NCBI GenBank assembly: GCA_031769625.1
Contig: JAUIMM010000088.1
Coordinates: 9,553,501-9,617,500 of the forward strand
Source of the DNA: Taudactylus pleione
Taxonomy: Eukaryota; Chordata; Amphibia; Anura; Myobatrachidae
Length of the DNA: 64,000 nt
Direction of reading: 5' to 3'
Both the position numbers and the translations under genes were made by a program. Under the pieces are notes generated by a model. It was given only the letters and a program-made list of their open reading frames with translations, was not told the DNA's origin and searched no databases. Below are positions 22,275 through 34,057 of this stretch, piece by piece. Each line of letters opens with the position of its first letter. The first letter of the stretch is position 1.

Positions 22275-22456
22275 GGGGTATATTTACTAAAGTTTCTAAA
22301 TATGAAAAGTGTTCATGTTGCCCATAGAAACCAATCAGATCCGGTCTACAATTTTCTAGAATGAAATAGAGAAATGATTACAATCTTATTGGTTGCTATG
22401 GGCAACATGAACACTTTCATTTTTAGAAACTTTAGTAAATATATTAATATACCCCC
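22275..22456. mobile_element. Palindromic miniature element, about 182 bp
   Basis: GGGGTATATTTACTAAAGTT is inverted at the right as AACTTTAGTAAATATA...ATACCCC, and GTTCATGTTGCCCATAG pairs with CTATGGGCAACATGAAC. Confidence 0.88.
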
Positions 22457-22916
22457 AAATTGCCTCTTTTTCCTGCTAGTAGTTATTTGCATGTATCTTT
22501 TTCTCTTCAGATGTGTGTCCGCTGGGAAGAAAAAACAATGTCTTCCTCCCTTCTGGGATGAAAATCCACTCCCAGCAAGCAGGCATGGCGCTCAAGAGTT
22601 CCCAAGAAAGACACAACGTAAGACATAAACCTTAAATCTGAAATGTTGTATATAATGCTCTGTTCCGCTTGTTCACATATCTGATCTGGTTAAGTGGACA
22701 GTGGGAACAACGGCAGTTTGAAGGCCACTAACTGTGTTTTTTTTAATGTCCCTGTACAGGTTGGGAAATGCCTTTACGGAAGGTTTGCAAAAGATTATTT
22801 AAGTCAATTGTTTTTGGGAAACACTCTTCCTGGTCCCCTTCTGGGATGAAAATCCACTCCTAGCTGCAGAAGCAGATGCAGGATTCTCTAGAAAGACACA
22901 ACGTAAGGCCTTAAAT

Positions 22917-23129
22917 CAGGGGCAGCCAACCTCTGTCCTCCAGAGCAACTAACAGTTCACATTTTCTAGACCATCTAGCTGGTGCACAGGTATTTTCATT
23001 ACTCACCAACACATTTGGAAAGATTCGCAGGTGGAGTTCATTATTTATTATTACACTTGTGATTCTGTGAGGAGACCTAGAAAACATGCACAATTGGTAG
23101 CTCTCAAGGACCAGGGTTAGCTACCCATG
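22917..23129. mobile_element. hAT-type miniature element, 213 bp, with 8-bp target duplication
   Basis: It starts CAGGGGCAGCCAAC and ends GTTAGCTACCCATG, and is flanked by CCTTAAAT at 22909-22916 and 23130-23137. Subterminal inverted blocks (CATTTTCTAG / CTAGAAAACATG) support it. Confidence 0.88.
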
Positions 23130-23205
23130 CCTTAAATCATAGATCTTACGCTTGTCTACATATCTGAGCTGGTTAAGTGGCACTTTGAGGCCACTAACTA
23201 ACTAT

Positions 23206-23754
23206 GGGCCTCATTCAGACCCACTCGCAAGCGGCTGTCCGCTCGCAAGTGGGTCGATGGTGTGCACTGCGCATGCGCACGACGGAGGGAGCTCAGTCGT
23301 GCGTATGCGCCAGATGCGACGAGCGAAGGACTTTCCTTCGCTCGTTGTGTCTGATCAAAGGGGGCGTGCTGTCGATGTTGATTGACAGCACGCCCCCTTT
23401 GGTGGGCGTGCCGGGGGCGTGCCTCCCAGACGGGGGCGTTCCCATGGGAACGCCTACCGTCAGAAGCCGGCCCACTGACATCACTAGTGATGTCAGTGGG
23501 AGTGATTTTGGCTCTGATAGAGCCAAAATCACTCCGGGCCTTGCGGTTGAGAAACTCAACCGCAGGCTCCGGCTCGTAGTGGCGATGGTCGCGATGGTCA
23601 AGACCATCGCGGCCATCAACCTGCACGCTCATATAGGCTGTGGGTGGTGACCCACAGCTATACGAGCATCCAGGAGGACGCTCCCTAATTATGGAGGTGG
23701 GCCCTGATTCAGAGCGAGCGCTCTGGTCAGAGCGTCCGGCTCTGAATCAGGGCC
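23206..23754. mobile_element. Hairpin-chain Harbinger-like element HA1, 549 bp
   Basis: The termini are GGGCCTCATTCAGAC and CTGAATCAGGGCC, with TAT on both sides (23203-23205, 23755-23757). The interior is a string of about eleven hairpins, including an 18-bp perfect stem at 23356-23373/23384-23401, a 30-nt perfect palindrome at 23471-23500 centred on CTAG, and a 15-bp stem at 23501-23515/23519-23533. No coding capacity; the 3-bp duplication points to PIF/Harbinger mobilisation. Confidence 0.88.
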
Positions 23755-23895
23755 TATGTCCCTGTACAGGTTGGGAAATGCTTTTCCATGTGGAAAGCAC
23801 TATTAGAAGTCTTCCTTGTCCCCTTCTGGGATGAGAAAATCCTCTCCCAGCAGCAGCAGGCATGGCACTCAAGGATTCTTCTGAGGCAAGGACTG

Positions 23896-24636
23896 ATGTG
23901 AATGTGTCAAATATTTTTTTGGAAATGCCTCCTCCCTTCCCCTTCTCCCTCATAAATTTTCTTCGGAATCAAAAACTTTAATTACATTTACTACCTATCA
24001 ACCCTTCCTGTCCATGCCCTGCCTTCAACTACATACATACTCCAACTCCCTCAGGCCTCTCTTGAATAATAAAAACATTTGTTTCCTGATGTGCCATGTT
24101 GGAAATTGAACTTTCCTGATGTGCCATGTTGGAAGTTGAACTTCCACGTGTTTGTGCCGCCCATTGCTGCCAAAATTTTGTGCCTAAACTGGATGAAAAC
24201 AATATAGTGAGCTGTGAGGTGGTCAAAATTGACTGGAAACAAGTGGAAATAACTGTTATTGAGGTTAATAATACTGTAGGAACAAAACTAGGCCCATTTT
24301 ATGTGATTTACTCTGTTTTTATGATTTTTTAAGAAAAAATCCAGATCAAAAACCAAAACCGAAAAACAAAACATAAAGGTGAGGTTTTGGCAAAACCAAT
24401 CCAGATCCAAAACCAGGGGAGATCCAAAACCAAAACACGGGGGTCGGTGTACATCTCTACTTTTTTATCCTTCTCCAGCCCATTTCCTGCAGGTGCAAAT
24501 TTCTCCTAGTCTCCGCCTTTCTGATGTCATCTTCACTTAAAAAATTCACAGACCGAGCTATTTTGAGTGGGACCATTGCTAGTCAGCTTCTGCAGTTCCC
24601 TGGTCATGAAGCACCAGGAGGACCAGGGTGCTACGG
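23896..24636. other. No gene seen
   Basis: A 35-bp direct repeat (TTCCTGATGTGCCATGTTGG at 24081 and 24113) and AT-rich repeat-like sequence near 24340-24450 with AAAACCAAAAC. No exon recognised. Confidence 0.5.
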
Positions 24637-25815
24637 TATGCGTCTATGATGCCGGCGGTCGCTATGCCAACCGCCGGCATCTCCACTACAGAATCCCAGC
24701 GAGGGTTAATTAACCTATGCCGGGAGACTGGCGCCCGGCATCCCGATCGAAGGGATGCCAGGTGCCGAGCGCGGACAGCCCGCTTTTAGGTTTAGGGTCC
24801 CGGGGGGGGACTTAGGGTTAGGCACCCCCCCGGAGGTTAGGTTTAGGCTAGGGGGTGGGAGGGTTAGGGGTTAGGCACCCCTGGGGGGAACTTAGGTTTA
24901 GATGGTGGGGAAAGGGGGGGTTAGGTTTAAGCACTTAGAGGGGGGATTAGGGTTGGGCACAGGGGGGGAAGGTTAGGGTTAGGCACCCTAAAGGAGGGTT
25001 AGGGTTAGGGGGTAGATTAGGTTAGATAATACTTACCTTATGCACGATCGGGATTTCCTTCCAAGTCGGGCTGGCACTGCTGGGATTTGCGGCCGGCGGT
25101 GTAACATATGTATTCCGGGTGCTACACTAGTATAAAAAGGATTGTAATCTAATCTCGCACTGAGACGGATTTCCACAGGCGCAAGATGATGAAAATGGGC
25201 ATCTTGGATTTGAAGAAAATCGGATGCGGTATTAACATAAAAATGCATACATGGCTGCAGCAAAAGGTACAGCCGCAGCTGTGTCTTTTGTGCGACTCAG
25301 AGGAATTGGTATGTAATGCCGCTGGATGTATTGCCAGCGGACTAAATCCCGATGTGGGAATCCCGAACTGTCAGAATCCCAACTGGGGCTGGTAAATACC
25401 CTAACCCTCCTCTCTCACCCTCTAACCCTCCCTTAGTGGTGCCTAACCCTATCCTCCCCCTGTTGGTGCCTAACCTCCACCTGGTGATGCCTGACCCAAA
25501 CCCCCCTTCCTGCTCCCTAAACCTAACTCTCCGGAGGGGTGCCTAACCCTAACCTCCCCCCAGTGGCACCTAACCTTCCCCGGGGGGTGCCTATCCCTAA
25601 GTCCCCCCCGGGGGTGCCTAAAATGTACCCTTCCCATACCCGTGGCTAACAGCTAACAGTCCCCGTTTACTTTCGTTCGGAATGCTGGGCATCGGAATTT
25701 TGGTGTCTGTCTAAAGATAGGCATTGGTATTTAGACGCCTATCTTTAGTACAGAGTCAGGCTTCCAGCGTCGGGATTCCAACGTCCAGCATTCTGGACGA
25801 CAGTAAATAAACTGC
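24637..25815. mobile_element. G-rich element with TTAGGG-like minisatellites
   Basis: A hairpin (ATGCCGGCGGT / ACCGCCGGCAT, 24641-24681) is followed by GCCGGGAGACTGGCGCCCGGC and repeats of CTTAGGGTTAGGCACCCCCC to about 25020. A mirror-type C-rich block (CCTAACCCTCC...) follows at 25395-25640. The two blocks are roughly inverted, so the whole may be one large inverted-repeat element. The left part matches 61.47-61.98 kb. Confidence 0.6.
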
Positions 25816-25958
25816 ATCCCGACTCAGAAACAGGCCCTATATGTGTATGTAAGACATACTGTGTATTCACGATATAATAGGAAGTGTTCTAAAAGTTTAA
25901 GAGTTGCATTTTCTACCAAATTCTAATTAGAGAGGGTCTGCAGTAATTGAGGCTAATG

Positions 25959-26536
25959 GTGTGTACACACTTTACGATATCTATGAATGATATGAACGAT
26001 AACGATGTCGTTCAATGATAAATCGTTCATATCGTTATTATTTATGCAGCGAACGAACAACAATGCGCGTTTATGAATGGACGATAACGATCTACATGGT
26101 CGTCCATACATGCAGGCCAACTTGGACTACTTTATTACGATTTGCATGTTAAGAGATGTGGCAGGATGACTTCACTGGAAAATATCTATCGTAGATATCT
26201 TTCAGTGTGTACACCCAATATCTATCATAGATATACTGTATATCAGTGTGTACACCCAATATCTATCATAGATATACTGTATAGCAGTGTGTACACCCAA
26301 TATCTATCATAGATATCTATCAGTGTGTATACCCAATATCTATCATAGATATACTGTATATCAGTGTGTAAACCCAATATCTATCATAGATATACTGTAT
26401 ATCAGTGTGTACACCCAATATCTATCATAGATATCTATCAGTGTGTACACCCAATATCGTTTGTCCTGCACTACAGAAAAGTTCATGGGAAATCGTTCAG
26501 CGATATTATTGGTTGTGCAGATCGTACCGTATGTAC
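25959..26536. mobile_element. GTGTGTACACAC-family miniature element with internal tandem repeats
   Basis: GTGTGTACACACTTTACGAT at the left and ATCGTACCGTATGTACC at the right are inverted. ATATGAACGATAACGATG pairs with TCGTTCATATCGTTAT in a terminal hairpin. Confidence 0.65.
26190..26456. repeat. Tandem repeat, 36-41-bp unit, about seven copies
   Basis: The unit is TATCTATCATAGATATACTG plus TATATCAGTGTGTACACCCAA; a shorter variant lacks a few bases. Each unit contains the palindrome ATATCTATCATAGATAT. Confidence 0.92.
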
Positions 26537-26839
26537 CCTGCTTAAGAATTATGTTTGATTGACAAGGTTGAAGTAGTTTGCAGTTTATTCATTGTAGAGA
26601 GTTATTCATAGGAATTTAGTACATCTTAGCATTATTCTATTTGTGTGGAATTGTATGTCATTTGTATGGTGATAATTCAAGGGCTGCTCAAAAAGTGCGC
26701 TAACAGGTCAGTCTGCCGGAACGCTGTAACCTGGAAAGACACAGCTGTAGTGTTTGATGCGCCCTGCCCTACTACAGCACCTACACGAAGCATGCTGGCG
26801 CCACGGCCACCACACACAGACACAAACTTTTGTAACCAA

Positions 26840-27195
26840 CACGGAGTATGGACGGCTATCGACCATCGTTTATGGCCGATATCGACTGTTTTTTACTATC
26901 GATGGGAGAGAACCACATAGTTTCCCTCCATCGATGGAACAGCACAACTGAATGTTTTTTGTTTTTTTTACAAGGTGCCAGGACACGGAGCATAGCCCCA
27001 CCCCCTGACACCCGCGAAGCCTCGCCTCTGGTTCTGATTGGCCCATGGGCCAGTCAGTCAAAGGATAGGTGTGACTATCGGTTGGTGAAACCATCGATGG
27101 TTATCCATGCATAGTTTGTTACTATCGATGTTCACTTGCTATTTTGCCATTGATGGTAACCATAGATGGTAGCCACACCAATGGCCATCCCTAAC
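26840..27195. mobile_element. Repeat with many ACCATCGATGGT-type palindromes
   Basis: Palindromic ATCGATGG motifs recur at about 26895, 26928, 27090 and 27145, ending near AATGGCCATCCCTA. It is probably a decayed miniature element; the ends are uncertain. Confidence 0.4.
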
Positions 27196-27394
27196 ACGGA
27201 GCAATAGAAGATGGGTGGAGCAAAGAGCTGGGTCCGGCCACAACCCAGCCCCCAGGAGGTGCACACCATTCAAAGAAGGAGGACTCTGACTCCCATTCAA
27301 TGTCTCCTGTGGCCTGCCACATACACAGAGGCCAAGAGCGACTCAATCTGTGCCGGCCCAGAACCCACAATGCCGTTACAAAGGCGTGCATAAT

Positions 27395-27722
27395 TAACAG
27401 GCAGCGTCATTGTACATGTCACCTGGTTGAAATACACACTGAAGTGATCGCAGTGCTAGCAGCAGGATATGGTCAACCTCAAGCGCTGCGATCGCATTCG
27501 ATGGTGCTCGATGTACCAATGGCACTTCCAGGAGATGACGTGCGCAAGTGGGCGTCTTATGATTGGCTGGTGGGTGTCTGCATACACATAGTGATCGCAC
27601 GCCAAGATATAGTGGGCGTGCTAATGCCTTGCCGTGCGATCGCCTGTCTTGGTGTCACTTAGCCGAATTTGCATACGCATCGAGCGAGCGTTCGCATCTA
27701 GCAAGAAGGTCTGAATGAGCCC
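27395..27722. mobile_element. Partial GATCGCA-type miniature element
   Basis: GATCGCAGTGCTAGCAG, GCTGCGATCGCATTCGATG and the terminus GTCTGAATGAGCCCCTAAA resemble the 41.35-kb and 47.5-kb sequences. One end is unclear. Confidence 0.45.
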
Positions 27723-27761
27723 CTAAATCTCCTTATTAATTATTCTAATCTGGCTAACCTA

Positions 27762-28323
27762 GGGCCTGATTCAAGGGGTGTCTATTCAAATGAACCGTTC
27801 GCTCATTGCGGTCTGTTCACGCCTCTAAGTCTGAACGAGCGAGCAAAACTTGCGGTTGTAATTTAGAAAAATACGCCCCCTGGACGCTCACACCATACGT
27901 CATGTCCGCTATTTATTAGATTAATCGAGTACATCGACCAGCGTATGAACTGCTCGCTATTCTTGTGGTTGGTTTTTCCTACAGCAATCTTGCGAGCAGT
28001 TTTGACTATAAAATAACCCAGTGACGTGGTCAATGACGCTGCTGTATTAATTATGCACACCCTTAAAGCGCCCGTTTTGACCTTTAAGCACACCTGCGTT
28101 CGGATCTCCACTCCCCGTTTTCAAGCCCCTTCCCCTGTTACCACCCACATACGCCTCATCCTGTCACTCAAAGTAGCAGGCATTCGCTATATAGCGAACA
28201 AACAATTTTCGGCCACACTGACTGGTTCGCGCATGCGTATTACAATCCGTACGCATGCGCAGATGAGCGAACATCGGTCAGAACGAACGAGCGGCCGCTT
28301 ACGAGCGGCTCTGAATCAGTCCC
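27762..28323. mobile_element. Harbinger-like miniature element, 562 bp, flanked by CTA
   Basis: GGGCCTGATTCAAGG at the left and CTGAATCAGTCCC at the right, with CTA on both sides (27759-27761, 28324-28326). It has the same termini as the hairpin-chain elements but an interior with fewer stems (one is GCGCATGCG / CGCATGCGC near 28230). Confidence 0.75.
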
Positions 28324-28394
28324 CTAGTGACAGAAGTACTGACTGTTTTCTGAAGTGACCACTCTCTTTGTCACTGTGCACTGTGGATCTTAAA

Positions 28395-28655
28395 TTTGCC
28401 TGCACAGTTGAGATGTCAGTCACCTGCAGCAAGTGTACGGCCGGTCGGCTGACGTCCGTACACACAGCCAGACATGCTGGTATATCAGCAAGATATATCG
28501 ACATCGGCTGTGTGCAGGACAGATGCGATATGTCTGTGAATGACGTAGCGCACAGACATCACATTTGTACACACCCGCCGATGCACTATGCATTATGTCG
28601 TTCATCGGCTGATTGAGCGACATATGGCATAGTGTGTGTGCCCAGCTTGAGGGTA
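28395..28655. mobile_element. GTACACAC-family miniature element (putative)
   Basis: Repeated inverted motifs such as GTGTACGGCC / CGTACACAC, GACATCGGCTGTGTG and CATCGGCTGATTGAG, ending CATAGTGTGTGTGCCCAGC. Ends not defined. Confidence 0.45.
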
Positions 28656-30085
28656 ACAAAAGTATAGCAAATCAAGCAGAATAACCGAGCAAACACAGGT
28701 GGTCGAAGAAGGGGCAGACTTGAGACAGAAGGCGCAGAGGACCCTGTTCCTGAGAGCTTACATTCCAGAGGGATATCTTCGATATAAATATGAGTGTTAG
28801 AAAATGTCTTTAAGACCATAGGGCACAGTCCCCGTCAGGCTGCTATGTATGGCCCCCTCCTAGTGTTCTTGACTCCCTTGCTGGTTATTGATAGTTAGGA
28901 TGGTGTTAATATTAAATGCAGATCTCTGCTCTCTACTGGTGGAGCAGTCCCAAAGTTCTAGCAGAGGAAAAGGGTTAACCAGAAGAGAAGGCGACAAATC
29001 AAGTCCTTTCCTGTGCCTGTGAGTGATTAGTGAGTGCTTTCCCCCACCCAACAGAACTGGCAGAGAATGATCACGGGAAATGTGCGCACATGAGATGACG
29101 GGAGGGCCCTCTGCTTAACCACTTCCCTGCCACGCGTTCATACGAACGTTATTATTCACAAATTGTTGGATCTGGCTGTTGTTACTGAGATCACTGCAGT
29201 ACAGATGTATGTCCATAAAGAACCAAGAATGAAAAGCAGTCTTACAATTTAAAGGGGAGATATATGAACATGAATTTGCTGCGACTACAGATGTGCCCTC
29301 ATACACTTATTCTTTCTGCGGCATATACCACGAGACCATGGGGTGACTTAGACACTCCGCCATGGGTAGCAATTCCTGGACTTTTATACCTTTTCCTGAA
29401 TTTATTATCTTATTCGCTTTGTAGCTGCATGAAAGGTCCCTGATAATGTTTTAGGCACTTAGGATTAGCATTTTGTCACAGAGGAATTTGCATAAGGTCT
29501 CAGACTAAACACATTGATGTGTGCCGCAATGTATTGCGTGGCTCCCCTGTATCGATCTTCAGTCTTTTGCCTTTTTATCCAGGTTAGCGCCTGAGTCACA
29601 CAATAGCAGCTGCATGCATTGCCAACTCCAGTATCAGGGTACCCGTGCATTGTACTTTTGTCGCATTGGTGATGCCAATAAGATGCATGTTTTGTGATGC
29701 CAACCACCGTTTTGAGATGTCCATCCCTACCACACACCATACTTGCAACTTTCCTGTCCAGACCCTCAGGGGACAGCCTGGTTAGCACAGAGGGGGTGTG
29801 GTGGGCAGAACCGTGGCCAAGTCCCCGCTATACAGTGTTGAGAAAACAGGCATTGTATGACAGGGGCAGGGCTATGAAGACTTGCAGGAGACTTGCTCAC
29901 TTCTCCCCAAAATCGGGTGGCCGGGAGTGCCACCTGATTTTTGGAAGCCTCTCGGCCAATCCGGGGACAGTAGGCAAGTTTACCATACACTGCTTACTTC
30001 ACCAAACATGGCACCATCAATCCCTGCTTAGAGGGGACAGAGGAGGAGATTCAGGGAATTCCTCCATGAGTTAGAAATGAAAACC
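28656..30085. other. No gene seen
   Basis: About 1.4 kb of sequence without recognisable coding, RNA or repeat features apart from scattered short frames. Confidence 0.5.
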
Positions 30086-30115
30086 AATGTATGTATGTAT
30101 GTATGTATGTATGTT
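30086..30115. repeat. (ATGT)n microsatellite
   Basis: Seven consecutive ATGT units. Confidence 0.98.
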
Positions 30116-30377
30116 ATGCTGCCTTTTCAGATGGAGGTTTGTTTGTTATTTACACCAGTCCACACATAACTGGTCATTTTTAATTAGACAGATGATTTTT
30201 TTATTCCAGGATATCCTAAAAAATAAAATCAATTATACACTGACTGACAGTTATGGTGCATCTCTCCAAGCTGATTAGCTGATATCGTGGCATTCTGCTG
30301 CTAGTAATGCCGGCAGCCAGCCAGCTCAGAGCATGTTGCCACATTGAAAGTCACTGATATTGGGAAGAGATTGGCCT

Positions 30378-30760
30378 CAGGCTCGGACTGGCCCACAGGG
30401 GTACAGGGGAATCCCCCGGTGGGCCCCACTGCCCAAGTGCCCACTCCCTCCTCCAGGTATCAGGTTCCAGACTGTGCACTTGAATTCTACATATGTTACA
30501 TTATACTGCACAAGACTATGGTGTTTTTTCTACAATGTGTTTCTGTTATTAATTTGGTACATTATTTTGCATGTACTAGCAGCATTTACTGTATATATTT
30601 TTAAAGAGCCCAGACCATGCACTCTCTAATGGTTAGGCAATCCTCTGTGTTGGCTAGCCACACCTCCTCTGGAGGTTGGCCACACCCCTAAGTATGGTCC
30701 CCTATAACTGCATTCCCCCGGTGGGCCCTTCATGCCCCAGTCAGACACTGGGCTCAGCAC
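30378..30760. mobile_element. Putative inverted-repeat element, about 380 bp
   Basis: GGCTCGGACTGGCCCACAGG with AATCCCCCGGTGGGCCCC at the left; the right end shows TTCCCCCGGTGGGCCC and CCCCAGTCAGACACTGGGC. The outer parts are inverted while CCCCCGGTGGGCC is repeated directly, so this may be two fragments. Confidence 0.4.
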
Positions 30761-33425
30761 AGCTTTCATTGGCAATGACAGTAAAGCTGGGGTCACTCCC
30801 TTCAGAATGTCCGGCCAACTCCAAAACTTTGGGGAACTGTTCTGGGGAAGCCTCCCGGAACTGCTCACTTCCCCTGTGAAGTGGGCAATTTTGGGTGATT
30901 GATGAGGCAGTTTATAGTGAATTGCATCATCATGTCCCGAATCTCGACATTAAACAGCTATTCCCTGCACCATGCAGGGGCTCCCTCCAGGTGCACTTAA
31001 AATGTCAGCAGCTAGGGGATGGAACAAGACTATGTGGATGACAGCAACATGGCTTATATTATTGATAATACCCTCTGAACATTAATGCCTTTCTTGAATT
31101 AAAGTCAAGCTTCATCTGAGGCCTTCAACCCCTCCAGCCAGATCATTATTGGCCAGTACCTTGTTCTTCAAGATTATTACTTAATAAGATACCCCAAACT
31201 GATATCTCAGGCTATCCAGGATAGATATCTATGGAACTATTTACTAAACTCTACTCTGCCTCTAATTTTTTGGAACTTCACTCCTGGTAATAGCTCCCAG
31301 AAGACAATAAACGCAACCTTGTTTTACAAAGGCTTATTATCATACAGAGAGTAGCTACCGGTGTCCTCCTCCCCATATTAACCCTTTATTTCCATGTGGC
31401 CAGAAGCTGGCAACACGTGGATAATGGCGGCCACGGCACTGATGGAGGCGCCATTTTTAAAAACAACAATATGCTCTAGGCGCCCATTTTAAATGTATGT
31501 TACCGGCACTAGGTGCTAGGCACTGTGTGTGCTGGGGTCCGGGAGAGTAACTCCCAGTACTGCCAGCAGTAAATTGGTCCCAACGTGGACACACACATGT
31601 ACAGTTTTAAATAAAGCAAAGGTACAATGTATTTAAAATGTCCAGCACTGAGCCAGGAAAGCAGGTCCTGGGCTGCAGTGATTACAGCCTGATGCTGGGC
31701 ACAGGCACAGAGTGTATATGTGTACAGTGTCAAAATGTATATAATTAATGTACTGTATATTAAATGTACAAAAGGTTTAAATGTATTTAAAAGTTAAAAG
31801 TGCACTTACCTTTTGATTTCTCTGGAAGACCAGGGTATCCAGAGTTCTCAGTGGGCTACTGGATCCTCCAGCTCCTTCCAGCTAAGTAAACTGCTCTCCT
31901 ATGCAGCCTCATGCCTGAAAGTGGTATGAGGAGGTGCAGAGGGAGCTGGCCAACGCAGCCAACTAACTGTTTCATTTAATTTCAGCTCAGATTCAGGCAG
32001 ACATGGCAGGCTTGGTCCCTTAGCAGATTCCTGGAAGTACATTTTGGAGGGGAACTTCCCCCAGCCTAGGTGAGCCAACTCTTGTGTGGCGACTAATACA
32101 CCAGGTGGGTTCAGGCACAGGGGAGTGACCACTCCCCACTGTCCATAGGGAACAATGTTAAACATGCATGTTGACAGCACATGCACTTAAGTTGATTGTT
32201 TGAAAACCACAGGGTGGCCGTACCCCCTGTGGTAATGTGTATTGGAGTGGGATAAAAAAAAAGGGCCTGCAAGCTGGTTTGAGTGTATCTTCTTGAACAT
32301 CAATGATTGAACTGCTATAACATTTTTGTATGCTGACCCCCATAAAGCTGAGTGAAGAGACTTTTTTAAGACTATTGAGCAATAAACATCTTTGCCTTTA
32401 CAATGATTGCATCTGCATCCTGCAATAAGAGTTGCGCCAAACGCTATTCTGTTCTCCGGCTGTTCTGGATTGAGCCCAGGTGTCTCCACGCTCAAGCCCT
32501 CTGCCAGCTACCATGCAGAGCCTGGTCCATTGCGACGGATCAGAGGGTATCAGCTGACAACAATCAGGAGGTGTAGCCGCAGCAATAAGCAGTTCCAAAT
32601 GCCGATTGAAGGAGTTTGGTGGTGGCAGCAAAAGGCGGTTACTGACGGTAAGAGGGAATACCTGATACCTCAAGATCCAGGGGGGATCAAAACCCAATCT
32701 GTGATCGGGCGGCAAGTGAGGTCATCAGGTCACAGTGCATCTTCAGTACTTTGGGTTGATCTAGTTTGTAGAAGCCAACTGGTAAAGCACAAAGTCCCAA
32801 TATCTGTATGGTTAGAGGCAGGGCTGTAGAGAGCCTGGCCAAGCCCAGGTACTAGCAAGGAGCGTAGCCAAATGTAAGGAGGCATGGCCATGCCTCCTTA
32901 CAAAAAAAAATAATTTCCCACTGTATCTGTGGTGTTGTGAAGCAATGCCAATGCCTTCATATTGTGCACCTCAGCTAGGGGCAGATCCAGGAAGGGGGGT
33001 TGCAATCAGTTCGATCACTCACCCCCCTCCTATCAGGTACAGACAGAGAAGACTGCTACTGTGCTCAGCAACAGCAGCAGCCTCCCTGTATTCACTGCAG
33101 CCCATGCTGCTGCAGCTTACAGGACGAAGAGGAGGGAGGGAGAATGAGCGGTGGATCTGGGCCCCCCCAGCAAAGCTGGGTAATCAGTACCCACACCCCC
33201 ACTCTGCACCCCTGGTTAGAGGCTGGAAACTACCAGGTTTCAGCACAGAGAAGCTATGTGAAAGTTCAAAAATATATACAGATTCCACATTGTCTGTAGA
33301 TTTATCCACTGTATTGTTAACAGTACATTCTATTTGTACATATAATGCACATAACAGCCACATGGCAATATTTAAGAACATTTGGGAAGTGCCTCAGTCA
33401 TTTCTCCCTGGGAGAGGCAGACTAA
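30761..33425. other. No gene seen
   Basis: About 2.7 kb. Short frames show no recognisable domain. A short inverted pair (AAGGAGGCATGGCCATGCCTCCTT, 32876-32899) forms a perfect hairpin near 32.9 kb. Confidence 0.5.
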
Positions 33426-33680
33426 GGGCAAAATTTACTAAGCAGCAGGTTCTAAACCCTGGTGGTTTGGTGGCAGTTTGGCTTTGCTATCCACAGATTT
33501 ACTAAGGCCAAAGTCGCTGCAAAACCGCCATCAAAACACATTTTAGAATAGAATAGAACAGGGCTAGGGCTAAAATTACTAAGCGGCGGTTTTGGTGTCA
33601 TTTAGAAACTGCTGTCAAAATGCCACGGTTTAGAACCTGCCGTCAAAGGACCACCAAACCGCCAGGGTTTAAAACCCGCC

Positions 33681-34042
33681 TGTAGCGGGTAAGTTCAGAT
33701 GACCAACGGGACACTGAGATGATGCAAACAAGTTTTTTATTCTACGTTTGAAAAGGCAGAGTCAGTGCAATGACTTCTTACATAAGGCAAACACAGTTCA
33801 GGAACAATAATTCAGCTTACATGAGACAGCAGTTCAAACAAGCAGAGTATTCCCAGCACAGTCATGGTTCAGATTGTCCAGCATAGAGAAATCTGCTTAA
33901 GGTGCAACCTCTCCCTCACATTTCCACTGACTAACTACACATACCAGGTTTTTATGCCTTATCTGGTCTTAATGTGGTTCCTCCCTGGCTACAGGGTGGT
34001 TAACCCTTTCCTCAGAAGATGGGTGAGGCCCACTCTGTCACA
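33681..34042 (-). repeat. 3' LTR of the Gmr1-like element
   Basis: 362 bp, starting TGTAGCGGGTAAGTTC and ending CACTCTGTCACA. A purine-rich tract next to it (minus strand AATGGGGGATG, about 34046-34056) fits a polypurine primer. Confidence 0.92.
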
Positions 34043-34057
34043 TACATCCCCCATTAA

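Larger units (their letters stand above)
22500..23895. repeat. Local tandem triplication broken by two insertions
   Basis: CTTCTGGGATGAAAATCCAC (22550, 22839; degenerate at 23822), AGAAAGACACAACGTAAG (22603, 22890) and TGTCCCTGTACAGGTTGGGA (about 22747 and 23756) recur in the same order. This indicates about three copies of a 300-bp unit, later split by the hAT element at 22917 and the hairpin-chain element at 23206. Confidence 0.75.

Noticed and set aside
23204..23650. Open frames of 108-148 codons on both strands
   Set aside because: They lie wholly in the hairpin-chain element, recur in HA2 and HA4 as the same peptides in either strand, and have no protein family features.
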